From Gambelia wislizenii (Eukaryota > Chordata > Lepidosauria > Squamata > Crotaphytidae), in contig JAUMIR010000001.1 in NCBI GenBank assembly GCA_030847615.1, positions 166,831,001-166,895,000 of the forward strand: a stretch of 64,000 nucleotides of DNA, given 5' to 3'. Within the stretch, counting starts at the first letter, position 1, and every line of letters begins with the position of its first letter. Made by a program: the position numbers and the translations under genes. Shown here one piece after another: positions 10,551 to 22,292 of this stretch. The notes below the pieces were generated by a model, which was not told the origin of the DNA, did no database searches, and saw nothing but the letters and a program-made list of their open reading frames with translations.

Positions 10551-12954
10551 AGCTTCCCTCATGTGACCCCCTTTAAGGCAAACATAAGCATTTAATAGAA
10601 TATGATAGGAAATAGAAAAAACTGTGAAGAAATTAATTCTCTTACATTGGAATCCTAGATATTTTCCCTCAGATGTAAATTCTATTCAGTTCAATGGTAA
10701 GAGTGTACAGAATGGCAACTTTTGGGATATTAATTAGGCTAGGCAAGATTTTGATTTTATGTAGCCTGCTTATAATATAGCAACTTGGAACATTCACCCA
10801 TCTAGCACTAAACTGTGTACATTGATAGGCAGTAAGTCTCATGGTAAATATGGCTATATTTACTAGTGTATTTGGAAACATTTTTAAAAAATAGTTTGAA
10901 AGTGCATAATTATACATACATGCTTAAAAATTCAAAAGTACACTTTTTATAAACTGAGCCTTACTGCTGCAACATTTTGATTAGTAATTAAGTGGGAACT
11001 TCCAAACCTTTCCATGGAAACAAGGTGCACAGCACACTAGGGTGAAATCTTTGTCAACAGGAATGCCTTATAATGCTGTCTCATTCTATTGCAACAAAAG
11101 TCAAGCACAGTCTGACCTTTCAGTTACTTCAACTAAGATGGCTGACTGGAATGACGAATAATCTTCACAGCAAGGAGAAAACTGATTCTGAAAAGCATGG
11201 AAAAGAAATCTCAGGCATATCTTTTCAAAGATAATGAATATTTCCACAAAATTATCTGATCAGAATTACCGTAAAACTGTCTGTGCATCTCTGCAAGTTC
11301 AAAAGGAAAGCAGCATTTCCTTTCTTCATCAGATTTCCTTCTTTCAACTGAGGATCCAACTGCATTTATAATACATTTTATCATTTTTACTGATGGGATA
11401 AAATCCGATTAACAGAAGTCCTCAGAACTCATCTTGAAAGGGAGTGTCATGGCGTCCCAATCCAATTTATATCTATGTAAAGTACAATTTTAACAGCAGC
11501 AGCAGCAACAGCATTTTTTTTTTGCTTAAGTTCTTAAAATGTTGGGATTACAGGAAGCAGCTGGAATCTTTCTTTCAGCTGCTGTTTCAAGGATTTTTCA
11601 AATATCATTTGCACTAGGAAAGATTCTAGAATAAATGCACCATTAAAATCGGCCACTTCTCATATAGTGGGTTTGATTTGGCACATTCTAAATTGTGGTT
11701 AATGTTCTTTCTTTCCTTGTTTCTTCCTTTTTTGCAACCTCCCTCCTGCCCCTTAATGTGCCTATGATTCTTTTTCTAAAAGAGGGGAAAATTCTGCTTT
11801 TCTCTTTCCCTCTTTCAGTCCTTATGTTGAAGCCTTGCTGCCTCACAAAAGCAGAGTAACTATTTCCCCTTTACTTCTAGTTGCTTAGGGAAAAGCCTCC
11901 TTCTGAGGTATCCATGGATGAGGCTGCTCCCCTAGGCCTGTTAAAGCACCTTTCCTTAATCTGGTTAACTTCAGATGGTTGAAACAAGAGCCCCCAGCAG
12001 TCCCAGCAAGAGTATAGTTATTGTGGATGGGCAAAATCAGGACATTGCCCCCACCAGATATGAATTCTTCCTCCAATGAAATTTTCTCTCTCCTCAAATG
12101 TCTGACATTGCAGTAACTTGAAACTTTAGTTGAACATAATAGATATTATTTTTTATATATCCCACCTTTCTTCTTACCCAGGATCCGAGGCAGATGCCTA
12201 GAGTTTAGGCATCTATGGAAAAGGATGAGACAAAGTATACAAGGGAATGTGAACACAGCAGAGTTTGAGGTATAAACCATTTTCAGTGTCTAGCTATAAG
12301 CAATGCTAAACATTTGGGGAACGAAGGAGAATTTCATTGAGGGGCAAAAGAATTCTTATTTGGGGTGGCAGCACCCTCATTTCACTTGCTACATCCCTGA
12401 GCTCCAGCCAGCATGGCCAGTGGTTAGGGCTGATGGAAAACAGAAAATGGAACATCATGATCATGGAAGATGAAACATCTGGAGGCACCAAATTGGAGAA
12501 AGCTTCCTATATTGGTGGGTAATCTCTCCCCTTGCAGAGGCTTGAGTGACACTTTGAGGTGCCTGTGACTTCTGAAGCCCGTTTGGGTTCTACTCTTGGC
12601 TTACCCATAATGCTCCAGTCCTTGCCAGTAGACCCACTGGAACCTTCTGCTAGATTTTGTTCTTCATGCAGTTGGCAGGCATAACTGCACCTCTGGTAGC
12701 AGTGGTGACAATTTAAAAGTTTTAGAATGAATAGCAACTATTAATTTCATTCCCTAATATTAGACAAACAAATGACATAGCAATAAATTAACTTCTGAAT
12801 GTCACATATTCATCCATTATTCATTGGCACTCATATGTTTCCTCATAGCAGCCAGCTAGAATAGGTCGATGGGTGGGTGTGGGGGTTACAGAGGGAAGAA
12901 AGGAAAGGGGGGAAGAGATTTGCACTGCAGGCTAACACAAACATGTTTTGGCAA
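10551..12954. other. Unassigned AT-rich stretch
   Basis: No gene recognised across 2.4 kb. A short CAG run lies near 11500-11515. The segment 12146-12180 (ttatatatcccacctttctt) resembles the antisense 3' end of an L2 element but is too short to be sure. Confidence 0.35.
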
Positions 12955-13127
12955 GAACATTGAGGTGAGAATAGCCATGTTAGTTTATAGTAGCAAAACA
13001 ACCAAGAATCTTGTGGCCTCTTAAACATGAATAAGTTTTATTCATCATAAGCTTCCATGGACTCCAGCACCATCAGTCCAGGCATCTGATGAAGTGGGCT
13101 GGAGTCCTCAAAAGCTTAGGGCAAATA
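12955..13127. repeat. Interspersed repeat broken by the L1 insertion
   Basis: Phrases such as 'agccatgttagttta', 'aatcttgtggcctctta' and 'catctgatgaagtgggctggagtc' belong to a common reptilian repeat unit. The L1 at 13128 inserted at its 'aaagctta' motif. A relative of this unit occurs at 60536-60603. Confidence 0.55.
13111..13127. repeat. Target-site duplication, 5' copy, of the L1
   Basis: The 17 bases AAAGCTTAGGGCAAATA are repeated exactly at 20230-20246, directly after the A-tail. This fixes the L1 boundaries. Confidence 0.93.
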
Positions 13128-14965
13128 GAGGCTTCTGGTGGGCGGTCGTGGGCGACGGACGTGCTGGGACGACGCTCCGTTACAGCACTCCTCCTAACGC
13201 TGCTTGACAGAGTCCGACACAGGATTCTGTGGTTCTCCTCACTCGGGAAAGCAAGGAGACAAGTGGGGCTAGCAGTTAAGTTGATCTGACCGAACCAGGG
13301 AAGACGCTGGCAAGGAGACGGAGAAGGCTTACAGAGCAACCATGGCAGCGCTAGGTAATCCATAAGGCTAAAGCCCACGAAGACCCTCCACTTCTAAGCG
13401 GACTACTCAAATCTTTACTTTGGGGAGTGAACCCACCTCAAGAGGTCGATAAGACTTCCAATTGTTTTATTCCTTTCATTGGCGGGAAGCAACTTTTTAT
13501 TTGTTGGTATTTGTGTTTTTGTTGGTGGGCTGACTATCCTGGATAGAAAACAGAAGAGGAAGCGAAGAAAACAGAGTAGAGGGAGCGGAAGAGAAGGCTG
13601 GAAGGGGAAAGCAGAAGGACTTGCTAGGCTCCGCAGACCATAGAGGGGGAAAAAAGGGGAAAGGAAAGAGAGAAGAGAAGGTCTGGTTATGCTCGCAGGA
13701 CCACAGAGAGGTGAAGCGCTGAATTGCTGAGAGCCTTGTTGAGAGCCAGGTCGCTGAGCAACACAGGTTTTGCGGGGCTGAAGAGCTACACACATATGAG
13801 TGATAGTGTATATGCCAAGTCGAAGGGGGAGCTTTGAGCTCTTTAACTCTCCCCTTTTTAGAGCGCTCACCTAACCTCCCTTATTTTCAAGCACTTACCA
13901 AACACCCCCCACCTTGGTGTATTTGGCAGGGGAGGAAAACTGACTTTACTGTGAAGGGAGCAGAGCTGGGGTTTTGTTGTTGTTGTTGTTGTTGTAAAGT
14001 GAAACTGCCCTATTCAGCTTACTGAGTATAAAGAGCTTCAACAAGACAAGATTAGTAGAATTCCACAGTGAGGCTTTTCCTTTTTGTTTTTCTTTTTCTC
14101 TTTCTCTCCCCCCTTTAGGAGGAAAAAAGAGGAAGAAAGGGGAAGAAGGAGGAAAGAAGAGTAGAAAAGAAGACAAACATGAAGAAAAGAACAAGTATAG
14201 AGGAAGGATAAGAACTAGCAAGAAGAACAACAGAAAATAGAAGAACAGAAAGGAAAGAAGGAAAAAAGCTTAAGTAGAAAAAGTGTATTGCTGATACTCA
14301 ATGCTCTAAACAATAGCTATTACATACATGAAATTGTGAACTGTTAGAGAAAAGTTACTGTAATTGAAGTAATTTGGGTTGATTGTGTGTGGATAGTGAA
14401 AAGATACTGTAATTGAAATGCTTTGGGAGGAATAAGGGTGGTGATGGTAGTGGTTATAACTGACTTAATTACTCTGTTTGTCACTGCTTAATTTGAACAG
14501 TTTTATGCTTCTTAAACAGAGGTAAAAGTGACAAGGGAGGCAAGGGAATAGAAGCGAGGAACAGAATCATTATATAATTTCATTAATAGCTTATTCATAT
14601 TGGAATAATTTATACTGGAAGGTTCAGTTGATCTTATTAATTATTTGGGTAAAAAGAATAAGATATTGGGTAAGATTTGAGAATTGATAGAAAGTGTTCA
14701 ATTGATATTACAAAGCTCAATTTCCGAACAGAGTGCGATTAATATAAATTGATAAAATAGTTCCTCAATAATATCATTGATAACTCATTAACCAATAATA
14801 CCGTGATAATTTATTAATCAATAACCTTGTGAGAGATTATAGAGGGGTTGATTGCGGTCTTTGGTAAAGCTCCAATATAATTTGGGACAGTAAATGGCCT
14901 CAGGCCTATGCCCAAGAGCATACACAATGACACAAACGCTAATATCAAGGAGGGGGTCGATAGAA
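13128..14965 (+). promoter_or_regulatory. L1 5' UTR / presumed internal promoter
   Basis: About 1.8 kb separates the L1 left end from the ORF1 start. The first 100 bases are relatively GC-rich with CpGs (ggtcgtgggcgacggacgtg). This is followed by purine-rich tracts, a TTG microsatellite at 13974-13996 and then AT-rich sequence. By analogy with other L1s this region should hold the internal RNA polymerase II promoter, but I see no decisive factor-binding site. There is a 138-bp low-complexity A/G-rich block near 14120-14275. Confidence 0.6.
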
Positions 14966-15737
14966 ATGCCTCCCAAACAGACAGAAATTAGCATGCAAAT
15001 ACTGGAAGAGCTTAGAGCTCTTAAGAATGAGATGAGGGAAGAAATTCGTTCTTTAAAAAAAGAGATGAAAACTGATTTTGAGAAAATTGAGAAAAGGCTT
15101 GACAACAGAATTAAAAGAGGTAAAGGCAAATTTAGACACACTCTCCTGTAGAACGACAAATTTAGAGACAAAATCAGATGAATCTTCTAGAGAAGTGGAA
15201 AGAATAAGGAATGTAAACCTAATTCAAGAAATAAGGTATAGAGAAAAATGTTTAAAACTACAAGGTGTGGTAGAAAAGGCTTATGAAAACTTGTACGAGC
15301 AATTAATTCCTATCCTAGCACAGTACATGGAGTTAACTGTGACACAAATGAAACAAGGGATTGATAAAATGTTTCAGGTAAATTCTGTAATTGCGAGGGA
15401 GAAAAAATTACCCCGTGACATAGTAATTGCTTTTACTAGAGCAAAGATGAGAGATGACTTGATACAGAGAAGTTACGTAGCGAAACTAGTAATAGAAGAG
15501 AAAGAAATGCAAATGTATAAGGACACACCAAAAGAGGTGTTAAAGAAAAGGCAGGAATATAAGGGGCTTACACAAAAACTTAATACACTAGGTGTGAATT
15601 ACACATGGGAAAGAGTGGAAGGTATCTCCTTTATGTATCAACAAAAGAGACAGAAAATAACATCCGTGGAGAAGGCGAATGAATTTCTAAAAAGGTTAAA
15701 AGAGGATGAACGGAAATATGAAGAGAAGAAAAGATGA
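14966..15737 (+). pseudogene. L1 ORF1 (RNA-binding chaperone), frameshifted
   Basis: ORF1 proteins are trimeric RNA-binding chaperones that coat L1 RNA. The start at 14966 (MPPKQTEISM) is chosen because it opens the heptad-rich stretch MQILEELRALKNEMREEI, a predicted coiled coil. A frameshift near 15100-15120 moves the reading into the frame of 15078-15737, which continues with a weak RRM ('REKCLKLQGV') and the C-terminal domain. The latter is marked by PRDIVIAFTRAKMRDDLI and EGISFMYQQKRQKITSVEKA. About 257 codons in total is shorter than mammalian ORF1p. It stops at 15735-15737. Confidence 0.85.
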
Positions 15738-15935
15738 CGGAAAAAGAAAAAACCAGAAGGAAGTGAGACACACAAAAAGGAGCGACTCTATAGTGAGCAA
15801 GAGACGAAAAGAGATACAGAGGAAGAAACTGAACAAAGACAGGTATCCTCTGCAGAAGAGAGCTTAGAAGAGGAGGTGAAATCGAGCACTGAAAACAAAG
15901 GCGAGGGATTAGCAGCTGGAACAAACAAAAAAATA

Positions 15936-18900
15936 ATGTCACCATCTATTGTATCATGGAATGTTAAGGGGTTAAACACACCAATAAAAAGGCACAAAAC
16001 ATTTCATCTTTTGGAAAAAAATTAAACTGAGCATAATCTGTTTACAAGAAACAAGGATCAGCACCCAGGATAAAAAATTACTGAAATACCCCAAATTTGG
16101 ACAGGAATTCATATCTTCAACAAATAAAAAGAGAAAAGGGGTTGTAATCTACGTAAATAAAAAATATGCAGCAAAGGAGGTCTTAAATGATAATGAAGGT
16201 CATCTCTTAGGGGTAGAAATTAAATTGGAGAATACTAAAATAGTTTTGATAGCAATCTATACCCCCCTGGTAAGGAAAGAGCAATTTTTTAGAAAGCTGT
16301 AAAAAGCTATTGAGTCATTAGGCAAAGAGTTGATTGTTCTAGCTGGAGACTTTAACGGAGTTCTAAATGGAAACAGAGATATATCATGTAGTAAACGGAA
16401 AAGTGGAGCTGAAGGCAAACTTCCAAAGGTGTGCCACAATATAATGGATGAATTCAGTTTAACAGACTTATGGACAGAAAAATACAGAAATGAGAAAGGA
16501 TATACATTTTTTTCAGATGCGCATAAAACTATGTCACGGATAGATATGTTTTGGCTATCAATCCCCTTATTACCAAAGATTGACAAGATGGAAATTATGC
16601 CAAAATTCATTTCGGATCATAACCCAATTATGCTAAATTTTAAATTTCCAAGATCTGAATATGTATGGAGATTGAAGGATACGATGCTAAAGGATGAAAA
16701 CCTTGTTAAGAAAGTTAAGGAAGAAATTAATTATTTCTTCGAATTAAACAATACAAAAGGCATGAAAATGAAGACAATCTGGGATGCATTTAAGGCCACC
16801 TTGAGGGGTCTATTCTTGCAGAAAGAAGTGGTATTGAAAAAAGGAAAGGAAAGGAAAGAAGAAGAGCTATATCAAAAATTAAAATTTAAAGAACAAAAAC
16901 TATGCCAACAAGCCAAAAACAAAAACCTTCAAAATGAGATAAAACTGATAAATAAACAACCAAGTGAAGGCCTATTAGAAGAGGTGGCAAAAAAATTACA
17001 AAGAATGAAACAAAAACATTTTGAGCAGGCCAACAAGACAAACTTAGGAAAGACACAGAGAGGAACACGATTACAGAAATGGAACATGAGGGAAGATTAC
17101 ACACTACTCAAGAAGACATAGAGAGAATATTTCATTCATATTATACGGAACTATACAAGGAACAAAATAAGGAAAGAGACTTGATAGAAGAGGAGACATA
17201 TATAGCGGAAAACATTTATGCAGAGATACCCCAAGAACAAAGGACAAGTCTTTCTGAACCTTTCACAGAAGAAGAACTTTCAGTGGCTATAAAACAACTT
17301 AAAGACAGAAAGTCACCTGGTCCTGATGGTTTTACCACCTCCTTCTATAAGATATTCGAGGATGAGATAAAACCCAATTTACTGAAAGCAATTAACCAGA
17401 TAATCCTTGATGGTGTACCAGAAACTTGGACTGTAGCAGACATGATTGAAATTCCGAAAGAAGGGAAAGATATAAAGAATGTGAAGAACTACTGCCCAAT
17501 CTCTCTGCTATGCATAGATTATAAAATATATGCGACAATGATAACAAACAGGATTAAGCCAATTTTACTGGAGGTGATACACCCAGATCAGAATGGGTTT
17601 CTACCGGGAAGGTTAATTTCAGATAATATTCATACTATTGTTAATGCCTTGGAGTATTACGAAAAAGCGAATGATAAAAAGGTTGCCTTTATTTTCGCGG
17701 ACGTGGAAAAGGCCTTTGACAACATCAGATGGTCCTTTTTAATAAAGGTACTTAAGAGGTTAGGTATAGGGCAGTTCATGATTGACAACGTATGTAAAAT
17801 CTATGACAAACAAGTGGCCCATGTAACAGTCAATAGCAATAAAACGAAACCAATAACAATTCAAAAAGGAACCCACCAGGGATGCCCCTTATCTCCTCTT
17901 CTTTTTATAGCAACATTAGAAGTTCTACTACATATGATTCGAAGGGAAAAGAACATACCAGGTTTAAGAATACAGAATCAGGAGTATAAAGTTAAGGCAT
18001 ATGTGGATGATTTAGTGTTAATTGTAGAAAATCCTGTGCAAAATATAGAAAAATTATTGAGATTAGTAGAAACATTTGGAAGATTCTCAGGGTTTAGAAT
18101 TAATAACGAAAAAACAATCATCATAACAAAGAATATGTCTAAAAAAGAAGAGGAATGCATAGAAATGATAACGGGTTGTAAAATGGCAAAAAAGCAAGAT
18201 ATTTAGGAATCTGGGTGTCTAATAGAAATATGGACTTAGTGGAAAACAATTACAATAAAACATGGAGAGGGATAAAAACAGATATGGAGAGATGGGGAAA
18301 ATTATACTTATTACTGTTAGGCAAAGTCGCCATAATTAAAATGATGGTTCTACCAAAAATCCTTTATTTATTTCAAACAATCCCTATTCTAACCAATGAT
18401 AAACTTCTTGACAAATGGGCAAAAGACCTGAGAGAGTTTATATGGCGTGGTCGAAAGGCCAGAATTAAATGGACAACCATGATAGACAAAAAGGGAATAG
18501 GTGGGTTGGCGGTACCAGATATCCATACATATTATAATGCCTGTAGTCTGTTTTGGCTAGTTGAACAATAACAGACACCCCCCAGATCTGCAAGAATGGA
18601 TGATCCGGGGGAGGTGTTTTAATGACGTGTATGGATGAGGGAGAGTAATGGCCAGGGCGGAGCCACACCCTGGCTGGGAGGAGGCAGGGGCGGAGTGGAG
18701 CAGGACTATTTAGCCGTTTGCCACCCCTGGCCGCCTCCTCTTTTCCCTGGAAGCAGGGGAAAAGGTTAATAACCTTTTATTAACACTAGAAGGAGAGGGG
18801 TTGAGATTCGGGTGGCACGCGTACATTTGGTACGAAAAGGAAAAAAATCACAAAGATTTTAATAATAATATTGTGAGGAAGGTGACATTAAGAACATGGA

Positions 18901-19858
18901 ATAAGATAAAACAACAATTTTATATTAAGATGCCAAAATGGATTTTGCCCCAGGAAGCTTTTATGAGCAGATGGATTAACACGAATAAATGGTTATCATA
19001 TAAGGATTTATGTATTTGGAAAGAAGATAACACTCATGAATTTAAAACAATGGGCGAACTGGAAAGAGAAGGTTGGCATATCTACTGGATGACGTACCAA
19101 CAGATCTACAGTAGATATGGAGAGGATAAAAAACAATACGAATTTGATCTTGAGGGAAATGGGATGGATAAAATAATATGGAAAGGAGAAAAAAAGAGGA
19201 TAACAAAAATGTATAATGTTCTGCTTGAAAGGAAATTAGAAACTGAAGTTGTAAAAGCAGTAATGATAAAATGGATAAAAGATGTTGGTGAAAACATTAC
19301 GTTAGCTGAATGGGAAGAAGCATGGCGAAAAATAAAAATGTTTACAGCATGCCAAACTTTGAGAGAAAACTACATAAAGATATTTAACAGATGGTACCTA
19401 ACACCACTTAAAATTAGTAAAATTTATAAGCTGAAGTATACTACATGTTGGAGATGTGGTAAAGAGGTACGTTCTATGTACCAGGTTTGGTGGAACTGTC
19501 CAGCAATCAGGAAATACTGGCAAAAGATTCATGTATTAGTCCAAAGAATGTTAACAGCTACTTTAGTTTGGACCCTAGACTATATTTACTGAATATCACC
19601 TCTGTGTTGCCAAAAGAAATAGAAAGGAAAAACTGGAGATTTACTTTATATCTAATCACAGCAGCAAGAATACATATAGCCTCAAAGTGGAAAAGTAATG
19701 CTTCATTATCAATAGATGAATGGTTGTTTAAAGTAATAGAAATGAGGGATAATGATATATTAACACATATTCTGAGGAAGAGAAATACGGAACAGATAAA
19801 AGAAGAGTGGCTCCCACTGCTCAACATATGTAAATTCAGATGGAATCTAGGAATCTAG
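15936..19858 (+). pseudogene. L1 ORF2 (endonuclease-reverse transcriptase), decayed
   Basis: Start ATG at 15936, 200 bases after ORF1. The APE-like endonuclease shows SWNVKGLN, CLQETR, LAGDFNGVLN, SRIDMFWL and SDHNPI in order. The reverse transcriptase shows KSPGPDGF, the motif A version ADVEKAFDN, motif B QGCPLSPLLF and motif C AYVDDLVL, where YADD/FADD is more usual in L1. A C-terminal Cys-rich region, CWRCGKEV...YQVWWNC, has Gln where the knuckle His is expected. Reading-frame breaks occur near 16015, 17075, 18190 and 19570. There is an in-frame TAA at 16300-16302, and a foreign insertion at 18573-18767. Without the insertion it would be about 1,240 codons, close to the normal L1 length. 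Confidence 0.9.
18573..18767. mobile_element. 195-bp GC-rich insertion inside L1 ORF2
   Basis: The hexamer AATAAC occurs at 18567-18572 and 18768-18773, flanking a segment whose base composition differs sharply from the AT-rich ORF2 around it. Removing it joins '...LFWLVEQ' to 'NNLLLTLEGEGLRFGWHAY', which is how this part of L1 proteins normally reads, apart from a one-base shift. The left part can fold: acaccccccagatc (18575-18588) pairs with gatccgggggaggtgt (about 18602-18618). A TATA-like 'actatttagcc' lies at about 18705. It could be a short solo LTR or another non-autonomous insert, and I cannot assign its family. Confidence 0.6.
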
Positions 19859-20229
19859 GAAAGGAGTTTTAAATTGAAGGAAAAGAAGTAAGTTAAGGAG
19901 AAGAGAAAAATAAGGATAGGAAGGTTTAATCATGATGTATACAGTTATAAAAATGGAAGGCGATATGATTAAACAAAAAATATCATGGTTTCAAGAGATA
20001 ACATACGCCATGTACTACATACGAAGCCAAGGTATAATAAAGGGAAGGTACATAGTAGAAGCAGTTTATAATTAAAAAACTCTTGAGATGGACATACCAG
20101 GGAAGCCGGAATTGTAATTACAGCATGTTTAAGATCTTCTTAAAGCGATATTCTTTGTTTAAGCTGAAGGGTATTGTATATTTGTTTTGCCAAGCTGTAA
20201 TGGGAAACTTTTATTAAAAAAAAAAAAAA
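19859..20229 (+). other. L1 3' UTR and A-tail
   Basis: About 350 bases of purine-rich sequence after the ORF2 stop lead to 'ttttattaaaa' and an uninterrupted A run (20216-20229). The ATTAAA just before the tail may be the polyadenylation signal. The second target-site copy follows directly. Confidence 0.85.
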
Positions 20230-20246
20230 AAAGCTTAGGGCAAATA
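20230..20246. repeat. Target-site duplication, 3' copy, of the L1
   Basis: Exact repeat of 13111-13127, following the A-tail. The first two As may be shared with the tail. Confidence 0.93.
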
Positions 20247-20543
20247 AAAACTGTCTTTTTAGAAAGCAGCCCTAAGACGCTTGATTGTTTTGACATTTTA
20301 GCAAAAATGTCAAAGATTCTGACAGGTTTTCTTTCCACACAGATTTTCCCATCACCTGTGGCAAGAGGAGGGGAGTCTTTGAAACAGGCAGACAAAGCCT
20401 TTCCTGAGCATGTGAGGTTTTCCTTTAAAAAAAAAAAACTTTGGAGACTGAGTGTTTTCAGCTTCTTCTATTGGTTTGTTCTTTGTCTTTGTACTAATTA
20501 TCATGGCTGGCATTCTGTATTGTAGTTATGGATTTGCAACCTA

Positions 20544-21127
20544 GGACTTTATCAGACGCAACAAATATGGTGTCATAATGACACCTAATAAACGCGAAAG
20601 GGTACCTATATCACACAATGTTGTCCTTTAGCGCACCACTGCCGTTAATAAGGCATTCTTTTTAATTGACTGGCCAAGCCATCAACAGATCTGCCATGGC
20701 GTTTTTGTCCCAGTATTACCAGTGTTTGAAACCATGCACCATTTTTCTCCCATGACTACAGCGTCAATGGGCGGTCCCTCCAGACCACTTCCAGGTGAGA
20801 ACATGAAAGCCAAGTATAGGGTGCTCTTTTTATGAATCTCGGCAGTGTACTTGGAAGTTTGTAAGTGTGTTTCTGTGCTTATGTGTACATTTTGTGTTTT
20901 AATTTTGCTTTTTTAACATTTTAACTGTGCTCATGTTTTCTTGCGAGAATCGCTGAGATCATGAATGCAGAAGTAAACAGTGCTAGCATCCGTGCTCCTT
21001 TAATGCTGGGGCTGCTTTTTGTCTCTATTACAGGTACATATGAGAAAAAGTATTATTGTGCTGGGACAATTATGCTTCAGAATATGGTGGGAAAGAAAGG
21101 TTTTTAGAGGTTTGTCTGATATAGTCT
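20544..21127 (+). mobile_element. MITE family A, copy 2
   Basis: The left end GGACTTTATCAGACGC faces a right end that reads AGACTATATCAGACAA on the minus strand. Flanks CTA and GTA differ by one base, consistent with a decayed 3-bp duplication. Internal landmarks match copies 1, 3 and 4, including 'gccatcaacagatctgccatgg', 'atgggcggtccc', 'accacttccaggtgag' and 'aatgctggggctgct'. No coding capacity. Confidence 0.75.
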
Positions 21128-21539
21128 GTAGAACTTTATATTCAGTAATTCACTACTGCCACAATCATAAATGCCCCCCAGCAAAAACAAAAAACAAAAA
21201 AAAAACCTTACTTTAACAGACAGTAGCTGCACTGAACAATGTTCCATTGGAGTGGTGATTGGTACATAGCAGGATGATATTCCCAGCCCCATCCTGCCAA
21301 CAAGTGAGGCTATAGCAAAGAAGTGCAATAAGGGTCCTGGTTTTGATGGTTGTAGCCTTGCTTGCTGGCAGGACGAGGCTGAAAATGTCATCCTGCTGTG
21401 CCCTGATAGCTAGCAGAACAGACCTCCATAACTCAGTGCAGCTGCTGACTGTACTTAGTTAAACATTTGTAACTAAGCAGATGATGTAGGATATTGGCCT
21501 CCATCTTTCTTTTCAGCACTTTCTATTTCACTCAATTGT
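21128..21539. other. Unassigned stretch
   Basis: No gene or confident repeat identified. Confidence 0.35.
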
Positions 21540-21700
21540 TTATTTAAATCTTTACATCCCACCCAGTGTCATAAGATTTCAGGGTGGCACGCAGGCAAAA
21601 ACAATTTAATACAGTTTAAAAGAGTAGTGTGCAGTTTAAAATCAATTTAAAACAATTTAAAACATCTTAACAGTTTTATTACAGTGATATATCAATTTTC
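21540..21700 (-). mobile_element. L2-type LINE 3' end, antisense
   Basis: On the minus strand this ends in a 'gggtgggatgtaaagatttaaataaac'-type terminus, with the preceding A/T-rich 'ttaaactgt' repeats seen also in the L2 tail at 6153-6300. Only the 3' UTR end is present. Confidence 0.6.
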
Positions 21701-22026
21701 ACTCTCTTCCAAAGTGTGTTTTTCTTTCTTTCCCATTATCATGTGTTTAGGCAAGGCAACTGTTTCCAGCTTGTAAAATTAAGAAAGACAAAGAGAAAGA
21801 GATTAGTTAACAGTTAATAGTCTGCCTGTATAGCCAATTTAAATTGCCTTTTAAAAGGGGGCCTTTTTCCATATACTTCCTAAAATTAGGCAAATTGGAT
21901 CTTTTAGAGGTGTGGTAGAATGCCTGAAAAATTCATGAGAACAGTTCTTCCCTTGAAAGAAACAAAATGAATAGGAAAAACAAAAGCAAATAAAGTGATA
22001 ATGAAAATGAAGGTGTTGTTAATGTA

Positions 22027-22246
22027 GTTGTCCCTCCATATCCACAGATTCTTTATCCACAGATTCAACCGACCACAGCTGGAAAATATATTTTTCAAAA
22101 ATCCTAAAAGCAAACCTTGTTCACCATTTTATATAAGGGACACTATTTTACTGTGCCACTGTATATAATGGGACTTGAGTGTTCACAGATTTTGATATCC
22201 ACAGAGGGTCCTGGAACGAAACCCCAGTGGATACCAAGGTCCACTG
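22027..22246 (+). mobile_element. Tigger/pogo-like mariner-superfamily MITE
   Basis: The left terminus 'gttgtccctccatatccaca' and the right terminus, reading 'cacagtggaccttggtatcc' on the minus strand, match the well-known Tigger-type inverted repeats. The inner phrases 'gggacttgagtgttcacagattttg' and 'ggtcctggaacgaaacccc' are also typical. A TA dinucleotide precedes the left end (22025-22026). It is an internally deleted, non-autonomous copy. Confidence 0.75.
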
Positions 22247-22275
22247 TGTGTGTGTATAGTGTGTGTGTGTGTGTT
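22247..22275. repeat. (TG)n microsatellite
   Basis: An interrupted TG run directly after the Tigger-like element. Confidence 0.9.
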
Positions 22276-22292
22276 TAATGGGGTTTCTAGGC

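Larger units (their letters stand above)
13128..20229 (+). mobile_element. Structurally full-length L1 LINE (about 7.1 kb), inactive
   Basis: The element lies between perfect 17-bp direct repeats. In order it has a 5' UTR (13128-14965), ORF1 (14966-15737), an inter-ORF spacer, ORF2 with endonuclease and reverse transcriptase (15936-19858), a 3' UTR (19859-20210) and an A-tail of about 17 As. L1s move by target-primed reverse transcription: the endonuclease nicks DNA and the reverse transcriptase copies the RNA in place. Most insertions are truncated at the 5' end, so an intact left end with a duplication is notable. ORF1 and ORF2 carry several frameshifts, at least one stop and a 195-bp insertion, so it cannot now mobilise itself. 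Confidence 0.92.

Noticed and set aside
13415..14230. Open frames of 94-151 codons antisense in the L1 5' UTR
   Set aside because: They are Ser/Leu/Phe-rich mirror readings of the purine-rich UTR, without family resemblance. I keep in mind that some L1s have antisense UTR frames, but nothing here supports one.
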